64,000 nt of DNA from Devosia sp. (GTDB taxonomy: Bacteria > Pseudomonadota > Alphaproteobacteria > Rhizobiales > Devosiaceae), in contig CP051235.1 of assembly GCA_017794705.1 (NCBI GenBank), positions 1,489,010 to 1,553,009 of the forward strand, in the 5' to 3' direction. Made by a program: the position numbers and the translations under genes. This document shows, in pieces, positions 8,421-16,499 of the stretch. How positions within the stretch are numbered: position 1 is the stretch's first letter; each line of letters opens with the position of its first letter. Below the pieces are notes generated by a model. It was given only the letters and a program-made list of their open reading frames with translations. It did not search any database and was not told where the DNA came from.

Positions 8421-8431
8421 CACGCACCTCC
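8411..8431 (-). promoter_or_regulatory. Hairpin pairing the cobN ribosome site with its first codons
   Basis: In the cobN mRNA, GGAGGTGC, which contains the Shine-Dalgarno sequence, can pair perfectly over 8 bp with GCACCTCC, which holds the start-codon G and codons 2-4. The loop is five bases and contains most of the ATG. This would hide both the ribosome site and the start codon, suggesting translational control or coupling to upstream translation. The pairing is directly visible; the regulatory effect is inferred. Confidence 0.6.
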
Positions 8432-8447
8432 CTGGCGAATGAGAAGT

Positions 8448-8915
8448 CTAAAGCGGCTTATGTAGTGAATGCGGTGGCTTGCCTGCAGCAACGTCTTTGA
8501 GCGCTGCGTACTGGATGCAGTCGGGCGACATTTCCATGATCTCGATGCGGTTGCCGTCCGGATCGTGGATCCACACGCCGCGGTTGCCGTCGACACCGCG
8601 CTTGTCGGTGTAAGGGGTCTGCAGTTCGATCCCCTCCGCCTCGAGGTAGGCGACCACCTTGCCAAGGTCGGTACAGGCCAGCGACAGGTGATGCACACCG
8701 GTTCGATCGGGACCGGCCGCCTTCTCGCCGTTGCCGCCCGGGAAAAGCTCGAGATAGAGCTCGTCGGTGATACGCAGATAGGCAATCCAGGGTTTGCCGT
8801 CATCATTGTTGAGCCGCAGGAACTCGGGATAACCGAGTTTTTCGTAGAACTTGAGCGAAGCGTCGAGGTCGTTGACGCGGAAAGCCACGTGGCCGAGGCC
8901 GCTGAACACAGACAT
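8448..8915 (-). CDS. Glyoxalase/VOC-family protein
   Basis: The 155-residue protein has two beta-alpha-beta-beta-beta modules of the vicinal oxygen chelate fold: GLGHVAFRVNDLDASLKFYEKLG at the N-terminus and GVHHLSLACTDLGKVVAYLE in the middle, ending with the typical DPDGNRIEIME. Potential metal ligands are the His in GHVAF, the Glu in LYLELFPGG, the His in VHHLSL and the Glu in RIEIME, as in lactoylglutathione lyase. ATG 8915 is chosen because the VOC domain begins there. The gene lies between cobW and cobN on the same strand, 27 bases from the cobN start, so it may be cotranscribed with cobN. No link to B12 is known. Confidence 0.88.
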   Translation of the reverse strand: MSVFSGLGHVAFRVNDLDASLKFYEKLGYPEFLRLNNDDGKPWIAYLRITDELYLELFPGGNGEKAAGPDRTGVHHLSLACTDLGKVVAYLEAEGIELQTPYTDKRGVDGNRGVWIHDPDGNRIEIMEMSPDCIQYAALKDVAAGKPPHSLHKPL

Positions 8916-9056
8916 GGCAGGTCCATTCCTGATTGGATTGCGTTGCTCCGCCCTCCTCCCGAGCGCGGCGGGTGCCATGTTATGCGCTTGATTAACGATA
9001 ATACAAGTGGATTCTGCATGTATGCACGGGTAGTCCCGTTGAGCACCTGAACGGGC

Positions 9057-10106
9057 TCAGGCCGGCTCATGCTGTTTCAGGCTGGCCGATATCGCGTCCC
9101 GGTCAAGCGGGGATTGCCCGATCACCACCAGCCTTGTCTCGCGCACCTCGTCGGGCCGCCAGGGCCGGTCGAACCAGGTGTTGATCCGCGGCCCCACCGC
9201 TTGCACGGCCAATCTGGCCGCAGACCCGGTGATGGCTGCAAAGCCCTTGAGGCGCAGCACATCGTGATCGCGGATTGCGGCCTCGATGATCCTGATCAGA
9301 TCCGCCTTGTTGGCACTTTCCGGCAGGGCGATCGAGAAACTGTCGAAATCGTCGTGCTCATGCGGCTCGCCGTCATGCTCGAGTTCATGATGGCTGTCGC
9401 GGCCGGTGAGATTGTCCTCGCTGGCCAGCCCCAGCCCCAGCAGTGCCGCTACGTCGATGGCGCTGTTGCTGGAGGTCACCAGCCCGGTTCCCGGCCGCAT
9501 TTCAGCGCGCAGATTTGCTTCAATGCGGGTCACATCCGCCTCGCCCACCAGATCGACCTTGTTGAGGATCACAAGGTCCGCACAGATCAGTTGGTCCTCG
9601 AACAGTTCGCCGAGCGGGGTTTCATGGTCCAGCATGTCATCGGCCGACCGCAGCACGTCGACGGCCTTTTCGTCCGAGGCAAAGCGTCCGTCAGCGAGCG
9701 CCGCCGCATCGGCCACCGTGATCACCCCGTCGATGGTCACTTCCGGCTTGATCTCCGGCCAGTTGAAGGCGCGCACCAGTGGTTGCGGCAGCGCCAGTCC
9801 CGATGTCTCGATGATGATGTGATCGGGCCGGTCGGCACGCTCCAGCAACGCCGTCATGGTCGGGATGAATTCATCGGCCACGGTGCAGCAGATGCAGCCA
9901 TTGGCCAGTTCGATCATGTCTTCCTCGCGGCAGGTTTCATCGCCGCATCCGGCGAGCACATCCCTGTCGACTCCGACATCGCCGAACTCATTGATGATCA
10001 GCGCGATGCGCTTGCCCTTTGCGTGCGCGAGAACGTGCCGCACCAGCGTGGTTTTGCCGGATCCCAGAAAACCGGTGATGATGGTGACGGGTATCTTGCC
10101 GCTCAT
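9057..10106 (-). CDS. cobW: CobW-family GTP-dependent metal chaperone
   Basis: This G3E GTPase (349 residues) has Walker A GFLGSGKTT (12-20), the metal-binding CxCC motif GCICC (Cys71, Cys73, Cys74), a switch segment ETSGLALP and the guanine-specificity motif LNKVDL. A histidine- and acid-rich insert (HHELEHDGEPHEHDD) precedes the C-terminal CobW_C domain. CobW proteins are thought to deliver Co2+ to the CobNST chelatase. The gene sits between the cbiM-like importer (73 bases upstream) and cobN, downstream of the cobalamin riboswitch, which supports cobalt rather than zinc delivery. Confidence 0.93.
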   Translation of the reverse strand: MSGKIPVTIITGFLGSGKTTLVRHVLAHAKGKRIALIINEFGDVGVDRDVLAGCGDETCREEDMIELANGCICCTVADEFIPTMTALLERADRPDHIIIETSGLALPQPLVRAFNWPEIKPEVTIDGVITVADAAALADGRFASDEKAVDVLRSADDMLDHETPLGELFEDQLICADLVILNKVDLVGEADVTRIEANLRAEMRPGTGLVTSSNSAIDVAALLGLGLASEDNLTGRDSHHELEHDGEPHEHDDFDSFSIALPESANKADLIRIIEAAIRDHDVLRLKGFAAITGSAARLAVQAVGPRINTWFDRPWRPDEVRETRLVVIGQSPLDRDAISASLKQHEPA

Positions 10107-10179
10107 ATTGCTTCCTGACGTCGAGAAGGGGCGCGCCCGATGTCCGCGGGCGCGCCGTGTTGCACTGTCGTGTGAGCGA

Positions 10180-10851
10180 TCAGGCGTAGAGCCGCTTGGT
10201 CACGAGCCCGGTTCGGGAGAGGCCGCGTACCAGCTTGGCACCGGCCAGAATGACGAGGTCCGCCAGCGGCTCAATCAACACCACCAGCATGTAGGCGGCA
10301 CCGAAGGAGAGCACCGACTGCAGGTTCTCGGCCCCGAACCCCTGTCCATAAAGGGCCCAGAACCCGACCCAGAGTACCACGCCGCCCTGATAGGTCGCAG
10401 ACAGGGCCAGGGCCTGGGAATATTTCAGGTCAACATAGGCGGTGGAGGCCGGGATGATCCGGTCGGCCATCAGCTTGATGGCAAACAATGGCACCAGCAG
10501 CGTTGTGACATTGGCGAAATATTGCGGCAGGTCGAAGGGTGCGAAGAACAGGCCCTGGATCAATAGTCCGCCGGCAAGGCCGATAGCGGCGGGCGCAGCC
10601 CCCAAAATCAGCAACAGCGTCGTGCCCAGGATCAGGTGCACCTCACTGACCCCGACCGGGTAGTGCGGAAAGATTTCGAAAAAGACGAAGACGGCCGCAA
10701 TGCTGATCACGGCCCTTGCGGCCAGAGACACGACGCCGCTGTTCCTGATTGAGTCCCAGGCGAGCTTGGCCGAATAGGCGCCGGCACCGGCTGCCGTGGC
10801 ATAGGCAAAGACCATCTTGGCCGGAGAAACGAGTTCGGGTTCGATATGCAT
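10180..10851 (-). CDS. cbiM: CbiM-like cobalt transporter (ECF-type S component)
   Basis: The 223-residue membrane protein begins MHIEPELVS, matching the CbiM/NikM N-terminus in which Met1, His2 and a later His bind the metal. The block VSEVHLILGTTLLLILG matches the CbiM segment with the second metal-binding His. About six membrane helices are evident. It is preceded by a cobalamin riboswitch, which strongly supports cobalt import. The usual partners CbiN, CbiQ and CbiO are not seen in the window. It may form an operon with cobW. The later part diverges from classical CbiM, so another cobalt permease class remains possible. Confidence 0.82.
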   Translation of the reverse strand: MHIEPELVSPAKMVFAYATAAGAGAYSAKLAWDSIRNSGVVSLAARAVISIAAVFVFFEIFPHYPVGVSEVHLILGTTLLLILGAAPAAIGLAGGLLIQGLFFAPFDLPQYFANVTTLLVPLFAIKLMADRIIPASTAYVDLKYSQALALSATYQGGVVLWVGFWALYGQGFGAENLQSVLSFGAAYMLVVLIEPLADLVILAGAKLVRGLSRTGLVTKRLYA

Positions 10852-10908
10852 GATGTTCAGTCCTTGAAAAAATATCAGAATTGGATGGGCCCTTCGCGGC
10901 GCATGCCG

Positions 10909-10935
10909 AAAAGCGAACCGGGCGCTTTGCGCCGG
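10909..10935 (-). terminator. Candidate riboswitch-linked terminator upstream of cbiM
   Basis: On the minus strand the sequence CCGGCGC-aaa-GCGCCCGG (10935-10918), with one bulged C, is followed by TTCGCTTTT. It lies between the cobalamin riboswitch and the cbiM start, where a regulated intrinsic terminator would be expected. The stem is short and the T-run is interrupted, so translational control through the ribosome site is an alternative. Confidence 0.45.
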
Positions 10936-10999
10936 ACAGAATCAGTCTGATGGTCTGGTCATGCACACCTCCGCCTGTCCCACCGACAGATCAGCGTTT

Positions 11000-11196
11000 C
11001 AACAACAGCTGGCAGGTCTCCTGGCTCATGGTGTCTTTGTCGCTTCCCTTGCCTTCCCAGCGATTAGGCCAGTGGCACAAGTGGGGAAACTCACCACTTA
11101 CAGTTGCGGGGGCAGCCATGGATTTGGTCCCTGTTGGGTACGCCTCACCATGTTCCCTATTAAGCCCTTCTCCGCTTCCGGATCGGGGCACCAACT
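11000..11196 (-). promoter_or_regulatory. Cobalamin riboswitch
   Basis: Reading the minus strand 5' to 3', the conserved class I blocks occur in order: GGTGCCCC (11192-11185), GGGAACATGGTGAG (11157-11144), GGCTGCCCCCGCAACTGT (about 11117-11101), GCCACTGG, GGGAAGG, and the B12 box AGCCAGGAGACCTGCC (11026-11011). The element lies about 150 bases upstream of cbiM in the same direction. Binding of adenosylcobalamin would switch off the cobalt import gene and perhaps cobW. Confidence 0.95.
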
Positions 11197-11307
11197 GGGG
11201 TCGAGACTGTCACGCGAATCTGAAACCGTCAACGGCAGGCCGGGCGGTTGTCCCGATAGCGGGCAACGGCGGAGTTCGAAGAGCAAAGCGTCAGGAAAGG
11301 AAATCGC

Positions 11308-11559
11308 ATGGAGCCGATCAAGTTCTCGCCCGAAGAAAAGGCGGTGATCATCAACCGGATCAGAGACTGGTTCGCCGAGGAGCGCGACGAGGAGATGGGC
11401 CCGCTGCCCGCCGAGATGCTGCTGAACTTTTTCAGTGAAGAAATCGGCGGCTATTTCTACAACCGCGGGTTGCAGGATGCGCAGGCGCTGCTGGCCAAAC
11501 GCATGGAAGATCTCAACGACGAGTTCTACGGGATGGAGCGACGTACCGGCCTGCGCTGA
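11308..11559 (+). CDS. DUF2164 family protein
   Basis: The 83-residue soluble protein matches the small DUF2164 family: KFSPEEKAVIINRIRDWFAEERDEEMG, then AEMLLNFFSEEIGGYFYNRGLQDAQ and a helical tail. The family is widespread in proteobacteria and has no known function; the regular helices and acidic character are typical. ATG 11308 follows AGGAAAGG at suitable spacing. It is divergent from the riboswitch-cbiM transcript, so the short region 11200-11300 must contain promoters for both. Confidence 0.88.
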   Translation: MEPIKFSPEEKAVIINRIRDWFAEERDEEMGPLPAEMLLNFFSEEIGGYFYNRGLQDAQALLAKRMEDLNDEFYGMERRTGLR

Positions 11560-11624
11560 TTTGGCTTGCGCGGCAGCGCAGCGCGGAAATCAGATGACGT
11601 ACCCGTCCCTTCCGAGTGCCCTTC

Positions 11625-11987
11625 ATGCCCGCCCTGCCCCATGTCGCCCTGTGGCTGCCGATCCTGTTGCTGGTTGCTTCCAACCTGTTCATGACCATGG
11701 CCTGGTATGGCCATCTCAAGTTTCCCGGCATGGCCCTTTGGATGGCCGTGCTGTGGGGCTGGGGCTTTGCCTTTTTCGAGTATTGGCTGGCGGTTCCTGC
11801 CAACCGGCTCGGCATTCAGGCCTACGACGTCTCGCAGCTCAAGACGTTGCAGGAGGTCATCAGCCTGACCGTGTTTGTTGGCTTTGCCGTGTTTTTTCTC
11901 GGCGAAAGACTCACCTTCAATCATCTGGCCGGCTTCACCCTGATCGGGATCGGGGCCTGGTTCATCTTCCGGGGCCCCTTCCGCTAG
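11625..11987 (+). CDS. DUF486 (DMT-type) small membrane protein
   Basis: This 120-residue protein has four membrane helices and the family signatures ASNLFMTMAWYGHLKF, EYWLAVPANRLG, QLKTLQEVISLTVF and FFLGERLTFNHLAGF. It belongs to DUF486, distant relatives of drug/metabolite transporters with no defined substrate; such four-helix proteins usually act as dimers. ATG 11625 is preferred, with GTG 11616 as an alternative. It follows the DUF2164 gene on the same strand, and its end overlaps the end of convergent znuA by 4 bases. Confidence 0.88.
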   Translation: MPALPHVALWLPILLLVASNLFMTMAWYGHLKFPGMALWMAVLWGWGFAFFEYWLAVPANRLGIQAYDVSQLKTLQEVISLTVFVGFAVFFLGERLTFNHLAGFTLIGIGAWFIFRGPFR

Positions 11988-12952
11988 CCGCCAAGGCAGC
12001 CCTCAACGCTGTCGGCCATGCGCTGCAGAAGTCCGAAATAAAGCTCAGGGCCGTCGCTCAGGTCGGCACCAAGCGGATCAAGTGTGCCTGTGCCCACATC
12101 AAGCCCTTCAGTCACCACCGCGACCAATGAGGGCTCGAACTGGGGCTCGGCGAAGACGCAGGCCGCTCCGAGCCGCTCAATCGTGTCGCGCACTTCACCG
12201 ATACGGCGCGCGCCGGGCTGGCTTTCAGGATTGAGCGTGATGGCACCTGCAGCGGTCACACCAAAGCTCTGTTCAAAATACTGATAGGCGTCGTGGAAAC
12301 TGACGAAGGTCTTGTCCGCAACTGGTGCGAGCTGGGCCGAGATGTCGCTTTGCAGTGTCTCCAGGCGGGCCAGGGTCGCCTCAGCGTTGGCAGCATATGC
12401 CGCTGCATTTTCGGGGTCGTGTTCGGCCAGCTCCTCTTCCACATGCTCGACAATCACAGCCGCATTCGCCGGATCGAGCCACAGGTGCATGTCAAACTCG
12501 CCGTGGTCGTGTTCATGCGCGTCTTCATCTTGCTCTTGGACATGCACTTCCTCGTCGTGGTCATGGTCCTCGTCGCCATGATCATGCGCTTCAAAGTCGG
12601 CATCCTCGCGAAGCGGCAGAAGCGTCATACCCGCAAGCTCGCTGGCCTCGATCACCTCGGCATCCGGCGCCAGGTTTGCGATCGCATCCTCGAGAAAGTT
12701 CTCGATTTCCGGTCCCACCCAGACCACCAGTTCGGCGTCCGACAGCGCTTCGGCGTCCGACGGGCGCAGGCTGAACGTATGGGGCGAGGCGCCGCCCTTG
12801 ACGATCAGATGAGGTTCGCCGACCCCTTGCATGACCGCGCTGACCAGTGAATGAAGCGGCTTGATACTGGCCACCACGTTCGGCGCAGCGTGGGCGGGCA
12901 TGGTCAGAGATACGGCGATGAAGCCGGCAGATAACAGGGGCAAAAGGCGCAT
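11984..12952 (-). CDS. znuA: Zinc ABC transporter substrate-binding protein
   Basis: ZnuA captures zinc in the periplasm for the ZnuBC importer. The 322-residue protein has a signal peptide (cleavage near HAA, 21-23) and zinc-ligand segments GGASPHTFSL (His58), DMHLWLDP (His156) and SFHDAYQYFE. Between them, at about 121-152, is the acidic histidine-rich loop (HDHGDEDHDHDEE and HEHDH) typical of ZnuA. It is divergent from znuC across an intergenic stretch holding two Zur-box palindromes, so it is probably repressed by Zur with sufficient zinc. Confidence 0.96.
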   Translation of the reverse strand: MRLLPLLSAGFIAVSLTMPAHAAPNVVASIKPLHSLVSAVMQGVGEPHLIVKGGASPHTFSLRPSDAEALSDAELVVWVGPEIENFLEDAIANLAPDAEVIEASELAGMTLLPLREDADFEAHDHGDEDHDHDEEVHVQEQDEDAHEHDHGEFDMHLWLDPANAAVIVEHVEEELAEHDPENAAAYAANAEATLARLETLQSDISAQLAPVADKTFVSFHDAYQYFEQSFGVTAAGAITLNPESQPGARRIGEVRDTIERLGAACVFAEPQFEPSLVAVVTEGLDVGTGTLDPLGADLSDGPELYFGLLQRMADSVEGCLGG

Positions 12953-12962
12953 TCCGACACTC

Positions 12963-12978
12963 TAATGTTATATCATTA
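12963..12978. promoter_or_regulatory. Zur box 1 (znuA side)
   Basis: TAATG-TTATAT-CATTA is an AT-rich inverted repeat that fits the known Zur consensus in alphaproteobacteria, built around GTAATGTTATAACATTAC. It lies 11 bp upstream of the znuA start codon. Confidence 0.8.
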
Positions 12979-12989
12979 CGCTTGCTTCG

Positions 12990-13004
12990 TGTAATAGTAT
13001 TACA
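12990..13004. promoter_or_regulatory. Zur box 2 (znuC side)
   Basis: TGTAATA-g-TATTACA is a perfect 15-bp palindrome lying 40 bp upstream of znuC. With box 1 it allows Zur to repress both divergent transcripts; zur itself is the last gene of the znuC transcript. Confidence 0.8.
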
Positions 13005-13043
13005 TACAAGCTGTCAACTGCGTTCCCTTGAAAGGTCCGAGCC

Positions 13044-13835
13044 GTGCCTGATCCATCCGCGCAACCGCTGGTCGAACTCAGCCATGTCGGCGTGCGCGGC
13101 AGCGACCGCTGGCTGGTGGAGCATGTCGACCTCAGTGTGCATCGCGGCGAAATCGTCACGCTGATCGGGCCGAACGGCTCGGGCAAGTCGACCACCGCCA
13201 AGGTCGTCACCGGCGTGCTCAAGCCTGACGCCGGCACCGTCTCCCGCCTCGATGGACTGCGGATCGGCTATCTGCCGCAGAAGCTCAACATCGACTGGAC
13301 GCTGCCACTCAATGTCGAGCGGCTGATGAGCCTCACCGGGCAGTACGACCGGCCGCAGGTTGAGCAGGTGTTGGACTCGGTCGGCGCAGCGCATTTGCGC
13401 ACCGCCTCGGTGCAGTCACTGTCCGGCGGCGAATTCCAGCGGGTGCTCCTTGCCCGTGCCATCATCGGCAAGCCGGACCTGCTGGTGCTGGACGAACCGG
13501 TACAGGGTGTCGACTTTGCCGGAGAAGTCGCCCTTTATGACCTGATCGGCCGCATCCGGAATGAAGTGAACTGCGGTATCCTGTTGATCAGTCACGACCT
13601 GCACGTGGTGATGGCCGCTACCGACACGGTCATCTGCCTGAACGGCCATATCTGCTGTCAGGGCACGCCGGAGCGCGTGCTGGAAAGCCCGGAATACCAG
13701 AGCCTGTTCGGCCCGCGCGCCGCCCAGACGCTGGCGGTCTACAACCATCATCACGATCACACGCATCTGCCCGATGGCAGCGTGCGCGAGCACGGGCATC
13801 ACCATGATCATGGGGAGCATCCCCATGCTGGATGA
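13044..13835 (+). CDS. znuC: Zinc ABC transporter ATP-binding protein
   Basis: ZnuC powers zinc import. Visible motifs are Walker A GPNGSGKST (42-50), the signature LSGGE (126-130), Walker B LLVLDE (146-151) and the switch His in LISHDLH. The C-terminal 25 residues are very histidine-rich (HHHDHTH, HGHHHDHGEHPH), more than in enteric ZnuC, and could buffer or sense zinc. The start is GTG 13044, preceded by AAAGG. The end overlaps znuB by 11 bases, indicating translational coupling. Confidence 0.95.
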   Translation: MPDPSAQPLVELSHVGVRGSDRWLVEHVDLSVHRGEIVTLIGPNGSGKSTTAKVVTGVLKPDAGTVSRLDGLRIGYLPQKLNIDWTLPLNVERLMSLTGQYDRPQVEQVLDSVGAAHLRTASVQSLSGGEFQRVLLARAIIGKPDLLVLDEPVQGVDFAGEVALYDLIGRIRNEVNCGILLISHDLHVVMAATDTVICLNGHICCQGTPERVLESPEYQSLFGPRAAQTLAVYNHHHDHTHLPDGSVREHGHHHDHGEHPHAG

Positions 13836-14649
13836 TTTCTTCACCCGCGCGCTGTTGGCCGGGGTCGGGCTGGCGCTGGTCGCCGGACCCCTTGGCTGTT
13901 TCGTCGTCTGGCGGCGCATGGCCTATTTTGGCGACACGCTGGCCCATTCGGCCCTGCTCGGCGTGGCGCTGAGTTTCCTGATGAGTTTGAACCTCACCTT
14001 TGGTGTTTTCGCCGTCGCGGTGCTGGTCGCGGTTGCGCTTTTGATGCTGCAACGTCAGGCCAGCCTGTCGACCGATGCGCTACTGGGTATCCTGTCGCAC
14101 TCCACCCTCGCCGTCGGGCTGGTGCTGGTGGCTTTCATGACATGGGTCCGCATCGACCTTCTGGGTTTCCTGTTCGGTGACATCCTTTCGGTATCGCGGA
14201 TCGATCTGATCGTCATTTATGCGGGCGGTGCCGCCATCCTCGTCGCGCTCGCCATCTTCTGGCGGCCGCTCCTCGCCGCCACCGTCAGCCCCGAACTGGC
14301 CGAGGCAGAGGGCCAGCGCCCCGCCGTCGCGCAGGCGGTGCTGATGGTCCTGATGGCTTCGGTCATTGCCATTGCCATGAAACTGGTCGGCGTGCTGCTG
14401 ATCACCTCTTTGCTGATCATTCCGCCCGCCGCCGCCCGCCGCTTCAGCCAGACGCCGGAACAGATGGCGGGCATCGCCGCCCTGATCGGCGCCATCGCGG
14501 TCATCGCTGGCCTGATGGCTTCGCTGCAATGGGACACCCCCTCCGGTCCCTCGATCGTGGTGGCGGCGCTAGTGCTGTTTCTCATCGGATTTCTTGTGCC
14601 GGTCAGCGGCCTTTTCAAAACCCAAGCCAAAGGGGAGACGTCCAAATGA
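13825..14649 (+). CDS. znuB: Zinc ABC transporter permease
   Basis: The 274-residue protein has about eight membrane helices and the ABC-3 permease motifs, including an early RRMAYFGDTLAHSALLG, which contacts the ATPase region, and a late LLITSLLIIPPAAAR. ATG 13825 is chosen because GGGGAG precedes it by about 8 bases and the protein then begins like other ZnuB proteins (MLDDFFTRALLAG). It overlaps both neighbours: znuC by 11 bases and zur by 4 bases (ATGA). Confidence 0.95.
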   Translation: MLDDFFTRALLAGVGLALVAGPLGCFVVWRRMAYFGDTLAHSALLGVALSFLMSLNLTFGVFAVAVLVAVALLMLQRQASLSTDALLGILSHSTLAVGLVLVAFMTWVRIDLLGFLFGDILSVSRIDLIVIYAGGAAILVALAIFWRPLLAATVSPELAEAEGQRPAVAQAVLMVLMASVIAIAMKLVGVLLITSLLIIPPAAARRFSQTPEQMAGIAALIGAIAVIAGLMASLQWDTPSGPSIVVAALVLFLIGFLVPVSGLFKTQAKGETSK

Positions 14650-15047
14650 GCGAACCCAAACCCCTCACCCGCAACCAGACCCTCGTGCTCGATACGCTCA
14701 GCGCCGAGCATGCGCCGCTCAGCGCCTATGACATTCTCGACAGACTGCGCGAGGAGGGCCTGAAAGCGCCGCTGCAGGTTTACCGAGCGCTCGAGACCCT
14801 CACCGAGCGCGGGCTGGCACACCGGCTGGAAAGCCTCAACGCTTTCGTCGCCTGCGCCGGGGATGATTGCCACCGTTCGGGCGTCATCGGCTTTGCCATC
14901 TGCGAGAAGTGCGGTTCGGTGGCCGAGTTTTCCGATTTCGTCCTGCGCCAGAGGCTCGAGGGCTGGGCCGACAGGCAGGGCTTTCACCCGCACGAAACCA
15001 CCATCGAGATGCGCGGCATGTGCGCGGCCTGCTCAGTCGCCGCCTGA
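14646..15047 (+). CDS. zur: Fur-family zinc uptake regulator
   Basis: This 133-residue Fur-family repressor has the winged helix (about 10-65) and two CxxC pairs for the structural zinc: CEKC (Cys86, Cys89) and CAAC (Cys126, Cys129). His76 and the HPHE segment are candidate regulatory zinc ligands. It lacks the extra His/Asp pattern of iron Fur and is the last gene of znuC-znuB-zur, its ATG overlapping the znuB stop. Since the operon carries Zur boxes, the regulator probably controls its own level. Confidence 0.94.
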   Translation: MSEPKPLTRNQTLVLDTLSAEHAPLSAYDILDRLREEGLKAPLQVYRALETLTERGLAHRLESLNAFVACAGDDCHRSGVIGFAICEKCGSVAEFSDFVLRQRLEGWADRQGFHPHETTIEMRGMCAACSVAA

Positions 15048-15050
15048 GGC

Positions 15051-15767
15051 TTATTTCAACTCGAGATCTGCCCAGATCGGCAGGTGATCCGAGGCGCGCC
15101 GCGCCGCGCCGAACTTGTGCACGTGGGTCTGGACAATCTCGCATCTGGCATTGACCGCGATGCGGTCCAACGCCGCCACCTGCCGCGAAGCATGGTAGGA
15201 TTTGCCCGGCGCATGCACTTCGAACTGGTCGCGCAGCGGCTCGAGCCCGCGCGTGTGTGCCCATTCGTTGAAATCGCCGGCAATGACCGTCGGCATTTTC
15301 GGCCGTGCCGCCAATAGCTTCATCAGCACCGCCAACTGCCGCCGCCGGTGCCTGCGCATCAGCCCCAGGTGCAGACCGACAATTCTGAGCTTGCCGGCGC
15401 CGGTTTCCAGTTCCGCCAGCACGGCCCCGCGCGGCTCGAACGAGGGAATGTCGAGGCGCTCGGAAGTGATGATCTTGATGCTGGGCCGCACCAGAATGGC
15501 GTTGCCGTGCCAGCCAAGGCTGACATTGTTGGTGGCCAGTGACACCGGTACATAATAGCTGTGGTGGCGCAACATGCGCTTGGGGATGGCCGAGGGCCGC
15601 CGCCCCAGTCGCCGGTCGGCCTCCTGAAGCACAACGATGTCGGCATCTATCGCGTTGATCACTTCCAGCGTGCGGTCCGGACGGCGCCGCCGGTCCAGGC
15701 CGATGCACTTGCGTACATTGTAGCTGGCAATACGAATCTGGCCGGGGTCTTCGCGAGGCGGGATCAT
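15051..15767 (-). CDS. Endonuclease/exonuclease/phosphatase family protein
   Basis: The 238-residue protein has the DNase I-like (EEP) fold signatures in order: IASYNVRK (13-20) with the metal/phosphate Asn, VVLQEADR with the metal Glu, LHLG, VIAGDFNEW and the terminal SDHLPIWADL with the catalytic Asp-His. The family covers nucleases, lipid and inositol phosphatases and sphingomyelinases, so the substrate is open. There is no signal peptide, so it is probably cytoplasmic. It is convergent with zur, with 3 bases between the genes. Confidence 0.9.
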   Translation of the reverse strand: MIPPREDPGQIRIASYNVRKCIGLDRRRRPDRTLEVINAIDADIVVLQEADRRLGRRPSAIPKRMLRHHSYYVPVSLATNNVSLGWHGNAILVRPSIKIITSERLDIPSFEPRGAVLAELETGAGKLRIVGLHLGLMRRHRRRQLAVLMKLLAARPKMPTVIAGDFNEWAHTRGLEPLRDQFEVHAPGKSYHASRQVAALDRIAVNARCEIVQTHVHKFGAARRASDHLPIWADLELK

Positions 15768-15815
15768 GTCCTATATATGGACCAGCATTGTTTTTCGGCA
15801 ATGGAGACAATTGCC

Positions 15816-16499
15816 ATGGCGCAGATTTCTGTCCGCGACTGGTTGCGGCGCTCTTACCGCCAGCAGGGGCCGGTGGTGTTTGCCGTCTGGTTCACGCTGG
15901 TGGTGGCCACATTGGTGGCGCTGGCCACCGCCCGCTGGAGCATGGCCTTTGTGGCCGTGACAACACTTGTGGTCTCGATGCTGCCGGCCCTGTTCATCAA
16001 CCGGTTCAGCGTCAAACTGCCGGTGAATTTCTTTGCCGCTATCGTCGTTTTCATATTCGCCACCATTTTCCTTGGCGAGGCCATGGACTTTTACGAACGC
16101 GTCTGGTGGTGGGACATTGCTTTGCATGGCGGCTCGGCCATCGGCTTCGGGCTGGTGGGCTTTTTGTTCATGCTGATGTTGTTTCATGGCGACCGCTATG
16201 CCGCCCCGCCCATAGCCGTCAGTTTCTTCGGCTTCTGTTTCGCCGTCAGCATTGGCGCCATGTGGGAAATTTTCGAGTTCGGCATGGACCAGGTCTTTGG
16301 ACTCAACATGCAGAAGTCGGGCCTGGTCGACACCATGTCTGACCTCATGGTCGACGTGCTCGGGGCGAGCCTCGGGGCGGGGGCCGGGTTCTTTTATCTC
16401 AAGAACCGTGAACTGGGCGGGGTCTCAGGTGTCATACGAGAGTTCGTTCGCATGAACCGGAAGCTGTTCAGCAAGAACGACGATTCGAGCGGGGCCTAG
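15816..16499 (+). CDS. DUF2238-like multi-pass membrane protein
   Basis: The 227-residue protein has about six membrane helices and conserved polar patches such as EAMDFYERVWWWDIALHGGSA and WEIFEFGMDQ, followed by a DTMSDLMVDVLGA segment. These match YjdF/DUF2238-type membrane proteins of unknown function. ATG 15816 has GGAG upstream; ATG 15801 has no ribosome site. The C-terminus is cytoplasmic and basic. It is divergent from the EEP gene and its end overlaps the convergent MFS gene by 4 bases. Confidence 0.82.
   Translation: MAQISVRDWLRRSYRQQGPVVFAVWFTLVVATLVALATARWSMAFVAVTTLVVSMLPALFINRFSVKLPVNFFAAIVVFIFATIFLGEAMDFYERVWWWDIALHGGSAIGFGLVGFLFMLMLFHGDRYAAPPIAVSFFGFCFAVSIGAMWEIFEFGMDQVFGLNMQKSGLVDTMSDLMVDVLGASLGAGAGFFYLKNRELGGVSGVIREFVRMNRKLFSKNDDSSGA

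Noticed and set aside
13044..14649. Manganese or iron ABC importer (MntAB/SitBC type)
   Set aside because: The Zur gene, Zur boxes and the divergent histidine-rich ZnuA favour zinc.
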